This document shows positions 16,145-24,592 of a stretch of 64,000 bases of DNA, piece after piece. The number at the start of each line of letters is the position of its first letter. The first letter of the stretch is position 1. The stretch spans positions 1,674,001 to 1,738,000 of the forward strand of contig NZ_CP045293.1 in NCBI RefSeq assembly GCF_009363075.1, read 5' to 3'. Below the pieces are notes generated by a model. That model was not told where the DNA came from. It saw nothing but the letters and a program-made list of their open reading frames with translations, and searched no databases. This DNA comes from Paenibacillus guangzhouensis (GTDB lineage: Bacteria; Bacillota; Bacilli; Paenibacillales; Paenibacillaceae). The position numbers and the translations under genes are program-made.

Positions 16145-17089
16145 TTATTTACCCTCCAATTCGCGTACCTGGATAGGAGGCAGGAGGTTCTCGATTTGTG
16201 CCCGATGCGGTTCATATTGTGTAGGTAGTTTCAATTCCGAACCAAGCTCCTCAAATGCTTCGTCACGGGTGAATCCTGGAGGATCGGTTGCAATTTCGAA
16301 TAAAATTTCTCCCTGCTCACGGAAATAAATCGCATTGAAATATTGACGATCCACGATCGGAGTTGGTTGATATCCCGATTGTGCAACATGCTCTCTCCAT
16401 TCCTCATGATCTTCAAAGTCGTTGGCGCGCCATGCGATATGGTGTACGGTACCATATCCTCCCGACCCGCGTTCCATTGGTGCAATATTAATGTCAATTA
16501 CATTGCCCATATCTGCGCTTCCCTTGAAACGCATCCAGTCTCCTTCTTGACCGAGCATTTCGAGTCCCATCACGTTTTCAAGCAAATCAGAAGTAGCCTT
16601 TGGGTTCGTACTATACAATACGGCGCCTCCAAAACCTTTAATGGCTTTGTCCACCGGTATTCCACCAAATGACCATTTGCTATTCGGACCATCTTCTCGT
16701 GCCACGATTTCGAGCTGCAGACCGTCATGATCCGAGAATTGCAAGAACTGTTCACCGAATCTTGTATTTCGGGTAATTTCCACACCGAAATGTTGCAATC
16801 TCGCTTCCCAGAAGTCCATTGCGCCCGTTGGCACGACGAACGTAGTCACTCCGACTTGTCCGCCGCCGATACGGCCTTTCCGTCCCGTTTCGAAAGGGAA
16901 GAATGTCATAATCGTACCAGGACTTCCATTTTCATTGCCGAAATAAAAATGATACACCTCAGGCGCATCGAAATTGACTGTCTTTTTGACAAGACGAATA
17001 CCTAGAATTCCTGCATAAAAATCGATGTTTTCTTGTGCATTTCTTGCAAATGCTGTGATATGGTGAATACCTGTTGTATGTTTCTTCAT
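16145..17089 (-). CDS. mhqO: Ring-cleaving dioxygenase MhqO/MhqA (glyoxalase/VOC fold)
   Basis: A 314-residue extradiol-type dioxygenase made of two vicinal-oxygen-chelate modules. The first begins TGIHHITAFARNAQENIDFY; the second contains GTVHHIAWRANDFEDH. Metal ligands fit H8 in the first module, the later HHIAW His, and a Glu in ILFEIATDPPGF. It matches the MhqO/MhqA group, which opens hydroquinone and catechol rings for detoxification. ATG 17089 has AAAGGAGC upstream. It is the first gene of the operon and lies behind an MhqR-type operator and sigma-A promoter. Confidence 0.88.
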   Translation of the reverse strand: MKKHTTGIHHITAFARNAQENIDFYAGILGIRLVKKTVNFDAPEVYHFYFGNENGSPGTIMTFFPFETGRKGRIGGGQVGVTTFVVPTGAMDFWEARLQHFGVEITRNTRFGEQFLQFSDHDGLQLEIVAREDGPNSKWSFGGIPVDKAIKGFGGAVLYSTNPKATSDLLENVMGLEMLGQEGDWMRFKGSADMGNVIDINIAPMERGSGGYGTVHHIAWRANDFEDHEEWREHVAQSGYQPTPIVDRQYFNAIYFREQGEILFEIATDPPGFTRDEAFEELGSELKLPTQYEPHRAQIENLLPPIQVRELEGK

Positions 17090-17215
17090 GATAATTGCTC
17101 CTTTTGATTTATTTATATTGTTTCCCATACGCTCACTTTCAATTTAGATGACCTTCGTAATGGATCACTGCGTTCCTTTCTTTTAATTATTATTTTAAGT
17201 CACTTTAATAAAGTT

Positions 17216-17247
17216 AGTATACCACAAATTATCTCGAATTCAAGATA
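17216..17247 (-). promoter_or_regulatory. MhqR-type operator overlapping the mhqO promoter
   Basis: TATCTCGAATTCAAGATA (17230-17247) is nearly identical to the palindrome bound by the MarR-family repressor MhqR of B. subtilis, with one arm base changed. Read on the minus strand, a -35 TTGAAT (17238-17243) lies inside it and a -10 TATACT (17216-17221) follows 16 bases later. Repressor binding would cover the -35. Confidence 0.85.
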
Positions 17248-17341
17248 TAACGAACAAAGGGAGTAAAAAAATTATTAATTTGAAATCTAAGTGTGAGACC
17301 CAACATTGTCATCCAACAAACGGAACCCTAAGCTTAATACA

Positions 17342-17389
17342 TAACTAAAACGCGGCTGCCAGCATGGATCGGCAGCCGCGTTGCGCTAA
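17342..17389. repeat. Dispersed repeat family A, hairpin centre
   Basis: ACGCGGCTGCC (17350-17360) pairs perfectly with GGCAGCCGCGT (17371-17381), followed by TTGCGCTAA, the start of a right half. The unit including the preceding ATAACTAAA matches the copy at 27422. Confidence 0.7.
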
Positions 17390-17417
17390 ATGGAAGGAAG
17401 ATTCGATTATAATAAAT

Positions 17418-17522
17418 AAAGAAACAGAAAGATTGGTTATATGGCCACTTGAAAATGAAGATTATTCCACTTGGCTAACTGACTTCTCGCTTGGTTTGAA
17501 TATGCTCAAGAGGCGCAGATGA
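17418..17522 (+). pseudogene. Remnant of a GNAT N-acetyltransferase N-terminus
   Basis: The frame reads KETERLVIWPLENEDYSTWL and continues for 14 residues before a stop at 17520. This is the opening of RimJ/RimL-type acetyltransferases, but nothing of the acetyl-CoA-binding part follows and no good start codon exists. Confidence 0.5.
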
Positions 17523-17619
17523 GAATGCACGTTATATTCCCCTGAATTTTATGTAAGCATAGGCAGGTGTTTGCTGTTCTGCATATGTTGTTTCTATATA
17601 AGCGTTAGGAGGGATTCAT

Positions 17620-18063
17620 TTGCAAAGGGCTATGCCTAGTTTGCCATATCCATCAAGATGGGGTCTGAGTGTAGAAATTTCAGGAAGACCCGTTTTATGG
17701 GGGGTTCTCACAATTGACTCGGTCACTGAAGGACGAGTAATAGGTACCGTTAATTTTCGAGATACACCTATTCGTATTAATGGAACCTGGAATGAAAATG
17801 CCAAACAACTAATCTTTGATTCACCATACGCTTCGTATTCTGGTCAATTACAAATTTTTGACGATCCCCAAATCAAAGTTCGCCACTTGATTTTAAGTGG
17901 ACGGTTTATAATGAAACCACCGTCTCCCCAAGCAGGAGTATACGGAAATTGGATTGCAACAACTGAAAAAGAACTTACTGGGACACCGATAAATACTAGT
18001 ACTCTGCCTCCTGTTGGAGCATTTTTGACATCAGATTTACTTTATAGCCGGGGGCAAAGGTGA
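17620..18063 (+). CDS. Hypothetical beta-rich protein
   Basis: A 147-residue protein with a TTG start supported by AGGAGGGATTCAT. No signal peptide is visible. The sequence is beta-rich with repeated G-x-W/F patterns (RWGLSVEISGRPVLWGVLTI, INGTWNENAKQLIF, GVYGNWIAT), suggesting a lipocalin-like barrel. I recognise no family and see no catalytic motif. It stands alone between a hairpin repeat and a large imperfect hairpin. Confidence 0.5.
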   Translation: MQRAMPSLPYPSRWGLSVEISGRPVLWGVLTIDSVTEGRVIGTVNFRDTPIRINGTWNENAKQLIFDSPYASYSGQLQIFDDPQIKVRHLILSGRFIMKPPSPQAGVYGNWIATTEKELTGTPINTSTLPPVGAFLTSDLLYSRGQR

Positions 18064-18161
18064 GAGTTTAAAGTCAGTAGTTAATTCACGTCCAGCCTTA
18101 ACCGAACCCACAAGGTTTCTAACGATCCGCGATTAGTGTGCGAACTGTTGCATGATGCCAT

Positions 18162-18213
18162 GAAACGTCAAAAGAATTCTGACTATACTTGGTCAGAGTT
18201 CTTCTGGCGTTTC
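18162..18213. terminator. Long imperfect hairpin, possible terminator
   Basis: GAAACGTCA (18162-18170) to TGGCGTTTC (18205-18213) encloses AAGAAtTCTGAC pairing with GTCAGAgTTCTT. It lies between the hypothetical gene and the sigma factor gene. Confidence 0.5.
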
Positions 18214-18343
18214 GATTATTTATTGGTAAGCTCGCAAGTAGCAGTTGACCCAAGTAAAGGAAAAGTTTTTTCTTCTTTTTTATGAACCAAAATACGAGAA
18301 CTGGTGAATAAGAAGTGAAAGGAAAAACGAGGAGGTCTTTGAA

Positions 18344-18910
18344 GTGAAAGAAAATCATTTTCCAATACCCAAGGAAGGAGAACCTGTAGATTTTGAGACA
18401 CTTGTTCAACCTCACTTAACTAGTGCATTTCGAGTCGCTTATTTGATCGTCCATGATTACCATCTCGCTCAAGATGCCGTTCAAGAAGCACTATGGGAAG
18501 CGTATCAATCGCTTCATCGATATGATCAACGAAAAGGGACATCGTTTCGAGCATGGTTTATAAAAATTGTGACACACCGTGCACTTAATATGGTGCGTAG
18601 AAAGAAAAAAACAGAAGAATATATGGACTCTATTGATCCAGGGCAAACCCCATTGGAGAGTATTCTTCAAAAGGAGCAAGAGCAACAGATTTGGCGAGTC
18701 ATTCAGATGATGACGCCGAAGCATCGCTCTGCAGTTATTCTTTACTATTATGAGGAGTTTAGTATAGCTGAAATTGCCAAAATCCTTGGTGTATTCGAGG
18801 GAACGGTAAAATCAAGGCTACATAAGGCCAGAAAGTTAATTGCTGAAAAAATGCAAGTTAAGAAAGAAACACAGGTATTTACCGAGATGGGAGTGAACAT
18901 GTATGAGTAA
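18344..18910 (+). CDS. ECF-type RNA polymerase sigma factor
   Basis: A 188-residue extracytoplasmic-function sigma factor. Region 2 contains AFRVAYLIVHDYHLAQDAVQ and FRAWFIKIVTHRALNMVRRK (about residues 27-90). Region 4 contains IAEIAKILGVFEGTVKSRLH (about 145-165). GTG 18344 has GAGGAGG 8 bases upstream. Its 3' end overlaps the next gene by 8 bases, so the two are translationally coupled, as usual for a sigma factor and its membrane anti-sigma factor. Target genes are unknown. Confidence 0.88.
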   Translation: MKENHFPIPKEGEPVDFETLVQPHLTSAFRVAYLIVHDYHLAQDAVQEALWEAYQSLHRYDQRKGTSFRAWFIKIVTHRALNMVRRKKKTEEYMDSIDPGQTPLESILQKEQEQQIWRVIQMMTPKHRSAVILYYYEEFSIAEIAKILGVFEGTVKSRLHKARKLIAEKMQVKKETQVFTEMGVNMYE

Positions 18911-20381
18911 TCTTGACAAACAGATAACACAAACGTTAAAAAAGGTAGCTGGGGAATTGGATCAGCCTAATTTTGTGATGCCTGGCCACGTGGTAGCTAA
19001 TACAAGAAAAAGGTCGCGTTTACTAAGTAATTTAGTACTCCCAGTCTCCATTAGCTGCGCTTTGCTTTTGACGATATCCGTGAGTCCTACCTTTGCGGCC
19101 TATGTTAAATCGTTATTTGATGGTTCTGATAAAGAACTGCAATATGCAGCACAGGAGGGTTATTCACAGAAGGTAAATGCCTCTGTTACTGATCAGGGCT
19201 ATACTCTTGAAATAGAGGAGATATTGGCTGATCCGATGAGAATTGTAGCCGTTTATTCGATCAAGGATCAGCAAAAGAACTATATTCATCCCGATAAGCT
19301 TCACATAAGTAACGTAGAGGTAACCGATATGAAAGGGAATGTAATTAAAGAAACTAAAACGTATGGGGTAGAAATCCAAGAAAATTACGGATATCTCACT
19401 CTTAAAAAACCCGGGGAAACAGAAGAACAGAAACTATTATTACAGTTCGTGGGGAATCAGATCGACACTGTTAAAGGAAATTGGTCCTTAAAGATTCCTT
19501 TCGATTTAGAAAAAACAATAAAGGCTTCAAAGGTGCTGCCAATCGATATGACGTATACCACACCACAAGGACTGCAAATCAATCTAAACAGCATTATGCA
19601 TTCACCGACTGCTGCTCGAGTGGATTATGAAACGAAATGGACGGAAGAGGCAAAGAAAAGATTGGTACAGGAAAGCAAACAAGTGAAAGGAAAAGTAGAT
19701 TCAGCAGATCCTTATGTTCGCTATGATGATTATAAACTGAATTTTCATGTTGAAAATGAAAAAGGAGAGAAAGTAAAAGATTTAACTAGGGTGCTTGACA
19801 CTCCACGTAAGGCCGTGGGAGAATACGGTCATTCTAATCGGAAGTATGCATTTGCTCCACTGTCATCTGATCATCAATATACACTTGTATTAGATTCTTT
19901 AGAAAAAACAGAACCGTATGAGCTAGGCGTATCATTTGAGCCAAAACAGCTTGCCGAAAAGCCTGTAAGAGTAGATAAAGATGGCAAAACGATTGAGATC
20001 ATGTCAGTAACCTTTGACGAACCATTAAATGAAGCATCTCCAAAGAATGAGAAGCACGCAACGATTTTACTAGAAGCTTTTTTAAAGGATATATCATATA
20101 TAAATCTAGCAGATACGATTTTAATGGATGATGACACAGATAAAATTATTAATCGTTTTGGTTGGACTATTAAGGATGAAAAGGGCAAAGTATACAATGT
20201 AACGGGTGGATATTTTAAAATAATAGGAAAGGATGAACAAGGCAGAAACCATATCCGCATTAAATTGCAAAGTAATGAAATGAAAGCACTCCCTCAAAAG
20301 CTCAGTCTTACTTCAGAATTGGCCAAAAAGAGCTATGACCTGAATTGGAAAGTACCTTTGCCAATGCCAAAAGAAGATTAA
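18903..20381 (+). CDS. DUF4179-domain membrane protein, probable anti-sigma factor
   Basis: A 492-residue membrane-anchored protein. The short cytoplasmic N-terminus (about 40 residues) precedes one transmembrane helix (LVLPVSISCALLLTISVS, about 43-60) and the family signature FAAYVKSLFDGSDKEL. A large beta-rich extracytoplasmic part of DUF4179/DUF5643 type follows. It lies in an operon with, and overlaps, the ECF sigma gene. Holding the sigma factor at the membrane until an envelope signal arrives is inferred from this pairing. The cytoplasmic part is too short to show a classic zinc anti-sigma domain. Confidence 0.78.
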   Translation: MSNLDKQITQTLKKVAGELDQPNFVMPGHVVANTRKRSRLLSNLVLPVSISCALLLTISVSPTFAAYVKSLFDGSDKELQYAAQEGYSQKVNASVTDQGYTLEIEEILADPMRIVAVYSIKDQQKNYIHPDKLHISNVEVTDMKGNVIKETKTYGVEIQENYGYLTLKKPGETEEQKLLLQFVGNQIDTVKGNWSLKIPFDLEKTIKASKVLPIDMTYTTPQGLQINLNSIMHSPTAARVDYETKWTEEAKKRLVQESKQVKGKVDSADPYVRYDDYKLNFHVENEKGEKVKDLTRVLDTPRKAVGEYGHSNRKYAFAPLSSDHQYTLVLDSLEKTEPYELGVSFEPKQLAEKPVRVDKDGKTIEIMSVTFDEPLNEASPKNEKHATILLEAFLKDISYINLADTILMDDDTDKIINRFGWTIKDEKGKVYNVTGGYFKIIGKDEQGRNHIRIKLQSNEMKALPQKLSLTSELAKKSYDLNWKVPLPMPKED

Positions 20382-20430
20382 AGAAGAAAATAGAAGCGGG
20401 AAGGTTGATTTGATAGAAAACGAGATAAAG

Positions 20431-20481
20431 AGGCAGCCGGTCAAACGATCGACTGCCTTTTTCATTGATGTAACGGGCAGG
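20431..20481 (+). terminator. Terminator joined to a family A right half
   Basis: GGCAG (20432-20436) pairs with CTGCC (20453-20457), extended inward by CG and TC pairs, followed by TTTTT. TAACGGGCAGG (20471-20481) is the right half of family A. It ends the sigma/anti-sigma operon. Confidence 0.65.
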
Positions 20482-20852
20482 TATGTGGTCAATAAGAATT
20501 GTGATATTGAGCAATATTATCAGGTTACAGAGATACGGCTCGCAAGCAAGGACTTGCTCATAGTCCATTACCCGATTTGGCTGAGAATGTTAAACGAAAA
20601 CTCCACCGAATTCGACCGACTATACCAAGCCAATGACAAACAGTTGAAAAATTATAACTAAAACCCCTATACTTGTAATAAATGAATGGAATTATCTGTT
20701 CATCGATAAAAAAATCTCTTAATGTATAAGAATGATCCAATATCCAAATAATGAAAAGCTGCCGACAGTATAAATGATTAACGAATGCAAATCTTTCAGC
20801 TAAAATATCCTTATATTACACAATACGGGTACAACTCTCGAAAAAATTGGTA

Positions 20853-20905
20853 GGTGACAAGAATATTATCTTAGTATTCGCCGCGAATCGCGGCTTTTTA
20901 TTTTG
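20853..20905 (+). repeat. Dispersed repeat family B
   Basis: GGTGACAAGAATATTAT is followed by a CCGCGAATCGCGG hairpin (20881-20893) and a T-rich tail, the same order as the other family B copies. Confidence 0.55.
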
Positions 20906-20956
20906 TTTGAAAGTTCATTTCATGTATGAAGATTAGATTCAAATGGAGGAATTATC

Positions 20957-21859
20957 GTGAGAAAACTGTTACTTATTTCCGCATTTATCGTGTCGGTTCT
21001 TGTAGCAGCGCACATACTAATATTCGACGCAGTGCCAGCAACACCATTTAACGTTTATATGAATGGGCAACAAGAGGGGAATGTAATCATGTCGCAGGGT
21101 CACACACTTGTGCCATTGAGTGCATTTGATGATCCAACTCGGCTTATTTATACCTTTGATGATATGTCCAAGACAGTAGATATTACGAACAAGGTCAACC
21201 TAGTGTGCATTCAGTTAAGTGACGGGGCGCAGGAAGCAATTGTTAACGGAAAGAAAGTGAAACTGGATGCGCAAGTAACCTTAAAAGATGGTCGTATCTT
21301 TGTGCCGTTGCGGTTCTTGTCTGAGCGCCTAGGAGGGAGCGTTAGTTATGACAAAGAGGGCAAAAAAGTTGTCGTTCGTACCCCATCGGAGCAAGAACGA
21401 TTCAAAAGATTGATGGATGGAGACTTAACTGAAGCACGAAAAATTGCCATTAGCCTTCCTGTCATATACGGAAAGAATGCCCTTCAACCACAAGGCGAAG
21501 GATTTTCGATCAAATACACTTTTCCTAAGGGAGAAGCTCTTCGGTATTATAAAGAATATAAAGGGCTAGTGAATTATGTAGAGATTAATGCAGATGGAAT
21601 TGCAGAATTAATATGGCAAGGAGATAGCCCTCAAATGGAAAAAGAGCTCCGCGAGAAAGGGAACAAACCAGCCAAGCTAGGGGAAGCCGTCTATTTCATC
21701 CAAAAGTCCGAATATACATACTATGGGACGATCGACGAATATGGAAAGTCTACCGAGCTAGGGCAAATCAACCGATCGGAGAAAAACAATACAAGCAAGC
21801 AAATTGTCCCAATTGATGAAGAAAAAACATTCGATACAAGACAAAGCAAGTCATCATAA
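20957..21859 (+). CDS. Exported copper amine oxidase N-terminal-domain protein
   Basis: A 300-residue protein with a signal peptide or anchor (KLLLISAFIVSVLVAAHILI). One copper-amine-oxidase-N-like module follows (FNVYMNGQQEGNV to GGSVSYDKEGKKVVV, about residues 30-140), with the RIFVPLRFLSERLGG motif. The catalytic oxidase domain is absent; in Paenibacillus such modules occur in surface proteins. The C-terminal half is unrecognised and polar. GTG 20957 has GGAGGAATTATC upstream. A truncated paralogue lies at 25964, over 80 percent alike by eye in the module. Confidence 0.72.
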   Translation: MRKLLLISAFIVSVLVAAHILIFDAVPATPFNVYMNGQQEGNVIMSQGHTLVPLSAFDDPTRLIYTFDDMSKTVDITNKVNLVCIQLSDGAQEAIVNGKKVKLDAQVTLKDGRIFVPLRFLSERLGGSVSYDKEGKKVVVRTPSEQERFKRLMDGDLTEARKIAISLPVIYGKNALQPQGEGFSIKYTFPKGEALRYYKEYKGLVNYVEINADGIAELIWQGDSPQMEKELREKGNKPAKLGEAVYFIQKSEYTYYGTIDEYGKSTELGQINRSEKNNTSKQIVPIDEEKTFDTRQSKSS

Positions 21860-22033
21860 TCTTCAGTGTTACCTTGGGTATGCTGTTCTCAGAAGGAGAA
21901 TAAGGACCGTCGATCGAATACCCTGCATACGGAATTATTTACGTAGTACGTGAATAAGACGTTATATGCGATCGGGGCAAGAGCTAAATTCATTTTATCC
22001 TGTCTAACTTTACGTTAAGGAGTAGAAGCAATC

Positions 22034-22498
22034 ATGATTAAGAATTTGTATGAGACTCATCTACAAGTCAAAAATTTGAATACTTCAATTGAATTCTATA
22101 ACAAGTTAGGGCTTGAGCTATCTTTATTAATTGAAGATAGAAGGATTGCATTTTTTTATATTGGAAAGGAACGTCAATTACTTGGTCTCTGGGAAGTCCC
22201 GGATGGCAATGAAGTAAGTAAAAGGCATTTTGCTTTTGGGACTGATTTAGATTTATTAAAGAAATCAATTGATTGGCTGAAAGAAAGGGGGATTGAACCC
22301 GTAAAAGCCTTTGGAAAAGAGCCAATTGAACCAATTGTACATGCATGGATGCCAGCGGCAGCTATTTATTTTAATGATCCTGATGGAAATGAATTGGAAT
22401 TTATTGCATGGTTACCAGACGAACCTCACAATTTGGGATATGCAATTTATCTAAGTGAATGGAATGAGATGATAAAGACAAGAAAGGCCGTTGAATAA
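22034..22498 (+). CDS. VOC-family (glyoxalase/bleomycin-resistance-like) protein
   Basis: A 154-residue vicinal-oxygen-chelate protein in two beta-alpha-beta modules. The first opens YETHLQVKNLNTSIEFYNKL with the first metal His. The second ends AAIYFNDPDGNELEFIAWL with the Glu ligand. Such proteins include glyoxalase I, dioxygenases and antibiotic-binding or fosfomycin-modifying enzymes; nothing here decides between them. TAAGGAGTAG precedes ATG 22034. It sits at the start of a stretch rich in gene remnants. Confidence 0.8.
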   Translation: MIKNLYETHLQVKNLNTSIEFYNKLGLELSLLIEDRRIAFFYIGKERQLLGLWEVPDGNEVSKRHFAFGTDLDLLKKSIDWLKERGIEPVKAFGKEPIEPIVHAWMPAAAIYFNDPDGNELEFIAWLPDEPHNLGYAIYLSEWNEMIKTRKAVE

Positions 22499-22505
22499 TC
22501 GCTAA

Positions 22506-22906
22506 TCAAAGTCAAGATTCAACAGGTTTTCAGAACTCCAAAGAATGCAGACTTAAATAATTTACATCGATTTGCGAATAATTATGAATACTGGGCTGGG
22601 ATATGGTATATGGGACAAATTGCTGGATCCATAGGTTTTCTGTGATGCGGGGCGTACAGAAATAGGATACTGGTTAGGCTCAGAATTTGAAGGTATCGGT
22701 CTTATGACAAATGCATGTAAAGCATTCGTTGATCATGCGTTGAGATCGGAGCAGCAACCCAAAACATCAAGAGTCGTTCAATTCCTGAACGTCTGGGATT
22801 TACTCAAGAAGGGGTTATTAGGAATTATGAGCAGCTGCATAACCAGAATCTTGATAGAGTAATATATGGGCTTATTATAGATGAATGGCAGCGAAATAAC
22901 GAATGA
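22506..22906 (+). pseudogene. Broken GNAT N-acetyltransferase gene
   Basis: One frame gives RTPKNADLNNLHRFANNYEY, then WAGIWYMGQIAGSIGFL and a stop. After a short deletion, TEIGYWLGSEFEGIGLMTN follows in another frame, and IKSRSIPERLGFTQEGVIRN in a third, ending DEWQRNNE and a stop at 22904. This is a RimL-type acetyltransferase carrying at least two frame changes and an internal deletion. Confidence 0.75.
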
Positions 22907-23030
22907 GTCATAAAAGGAAGTATTCAAACATCCCCAATGGATGGATTCCACCGCAGACTAAGGCAATGCTAGATCGTTTTATTGTGAACTAATCTTTATT
23001 TACCTTAATTGGAGAAGAGGTTTTGAATCA

Positions 23031-23255
23031 ATGAATAGCAATATTATTTGGGGGATAATATTATTAGCGCTGAGTTTGTTTCTTAAGCCATTATTGGCGA
23101 TTGTGGGGCTGAATGAAAGGTTGTTCGGATTGCACTGGCAAGGTGAAACTGTGTTTTCATTGAGTCCATTCTTAGTTCGGATTATTCTAGCAGTGATTGG
23201 GATTATCATGCTTATCATCGGCGGTATGCAAGTTGCAAAGCAGAAGAATAACTAG
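23031..23255 (+). CDS. Small two-helix membrane protein
   Basis: A 74-residue protein with two transmembrane segments: IIWGIILLALSLFLKPLLAI (residues 5-24) and LVRIILAVIGIIMLIIGG (about 48-65). They are joined by a loop with LHWQGETVF, and a short basic tail follows. No family is recognised. GGAGAAGAGG precedes ATG 23031. Two adjacent terminators follow the gene. Confidence 0.6.
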   Translation: MNSNIIWGIILLALSLFLKPLLAIVGLNERLFGLHWQGETVFSLSPFLVRIILAVIGIIMLIIGGMQVAKQKNN

Positions 23256-23327
23256 TTGAAAGGATAGAGAGCAACTGCAATATTGAACATTTATAATCAA
23301 GGTATTGAAGTCCGTTTAAATTATTAT

Positions 23328-23351
23328 AATCCCCAAATTGGGGATTTTTTA
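23328..23351 (+). terminator. Short terminator
   Basis: AATCCCC (23328-23334) pairs with GGGGATT (23340-23346), followed by a T run. Confidence 0.7.
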
Positions 23352-23361
23352 ATGTTCGTAG

Positions 23362-23393
23362 AACAAAAGGAGCCAGTGAGGCTCCTTTTGTTT
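23362..23393. terminator. Second terminator, perfect stem
   Basis: AACAAAAGGAGCC (23362-23374) pairs with GGCTCCTTTTGTT (23380-23392) around AGTGA. Flanking A and T runs would allow it to work in both directions. Confidence 0.75.
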
Positions 23394-23504
23394 GTAATTG
23401 TAAGAGGACAAGAAATTATTCCGTTAGCCGTGCTAACATTCTTCACTTAAATCCTACAACAGTTAGAGTAGATGATTTTATCAGATAATTAGCTGTAATC
23501 ATTA

Positions 23505-23530
23505 CGCTAACGGGCAGTTTAGTGGAATAA
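23505..23530 (+). repeat. Dispersed repeat family A, right half
   Basis: CGCTAACGGGCAG (23505-23517) followed by TTTAGTGGAATAATA. A GACAAGAAAT family B-like motif lies upstream at 23407. Confidence 0.65.
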
Positions 23531-23625
23531 TATATGGAATATATTGGTCATATGTGGTACATTGTTATTGTTCCGCGTAGTGATAATTGGTTTCATTATA
23601 TAAAACAAAAGTGAGGTGTATACAT

Positions 23626-23772
23626 ATGACACATGTCATTCGGAAAGCAAACAAAAATGATATTACTGTTCTTTCACACCTGATGGAAGAGTTGAGTGGT
23701 GAACCTATCTCACATGGTGATATGAATAACCGTCTGAAGAAAGTAGAAGAAAGCAGTACAGATACAGAGTAA
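23626..23772 (+). pseudogene. Truncated GNAT N-acetyltransferase N-terminus
   Basis: 48 residues beginning MTHVIRKANKNDITVLSHLM, the usual opening of a GNAT enzyme, preceded by GTGAGGTG. The frame ends after ESSTDTE and no acetyl-CoA-binding region follows. It is at best a fragment. Confidence 0.6.
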
Positions 23773-23887
23773 ACAATTGATAATGTAATATGCCTTTAAT
23801 ATTGATAAATTCCAAGCTGTAGAGATAATTTTGATTCTCAATCGTATTCAATTGCGAATATAAAAGGAGGGAAAATTACTGTCGGAC

Positions 23888-23983
23888 CAAGAACATATAT
23901 AGAACGAAAGCCGCATTAACTGCGGTTTTTTTATTTTTTGTATAGAAGTCTTGTCGTGTGCTAAAGACAAGAACTTCTATACA
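23888..23983. repeat. Dispersed repeat family B, full copy
   Basis: CCAAGAACATAT is followed by GCCGCATTAACTGCGG and a T run. A second hairpin follows, in which TGTATAGAAGT (23939-23949) pairs with ACTTCTATACA (23973-23983) around CTTGTC and GACAAG. Confidence 0.65.
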
Positions 23984-24055
23984 GTCCCGTGATCCCCGGA
24001 AATGTAAAATTTATTAAGCTAAACATTCCTGTTATTCCTAAGAAATGGACTTTTA

Positions 24056-24275
24056 AAAAAAGGAGCGCTTCGGTATGATGGGTCTGACAACGGGTTAAAC
24101 CCAACACCATCAAGGAGGCGCTCCTTTTATGAAGTATAAACAATCAGAAGCTCAAAATCAACGGATCGAACGAATTTCCACCACTCACCTAATTGTGGGA
24201 ATCGATATAGCAAAAGATAGCCGGGTGCGAAAAGTTGAACAAACTTCAAAAAGCAATAATGAATTAACAGTGTGA
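24056..24275 (+). mobile_element. Remnant of an IS110-family element
   Basis: A 49-codon frame (24129-24275) begins MKYKQSEAQNQRIERISTTH and continues LIVGIDIAKD, the start of IS110-type DEDD transposases with their first catalytic Asp, then loses similarity and stops. Upstream, AAAAGGAGCGC (24057-24067) and GCGCTCCTTTT (24118-24128) form an inverted repeat overlapping the ribosome binding site. Over 85 percent of the transposase is missing. Confidence 0.7.
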
Positions 24276-24309
24276 ATTAGTTGCAGAGCGGAATCGTGTA
24301 AATTAAAAT

Positions 24310-24513
24310 GAAATTACTTGGTTACAATTTGATATTTTAAATGTGTTGAGGCAGGGCAATATATGCTCGCCGTCTGAATTGAGCGAATACTTAGGAATTA
24401 GTCGCTCGAAGTTTTCAAAAGAAGTAAAAGAATTGAAAGACTTGAATTATATAACACAAATTATAGATGAGAGGGATGGAAGGAGTCTACACGCCTACGA
24501 GCATACAGAATGA
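24310..24513 (+). pseudogene. MarR-family regulator fragment
   Basis: The frame reads ITWLQFDILNVLRQGNICSP, then SELSEYLGISRSKFSKEVKE and LKDLNYITQIIDERDGRSLH, ending at a stop at 24511. This is the winged-helix core of a MarR protein with the N-terminus removed by a stop at 24307 and the C-terminal helices missing. It sits just upstream of the PhzF-like gene. Confidence 0.7.
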
Positions 24514-24592
24514 CGGCTGTGTCGTATCAACAAAGCTGATACGTGCGGTAACGCATATTGTTTTTTGAAGATAAGGAGGGGACGAGCGGAAC

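Noticed and set aside
20410-20661. 83-residue open frame after the anti-sigma gene
   Set aside because: It runs through the terminator hairpin and a family A motif, starts with TTG and resembles no family.
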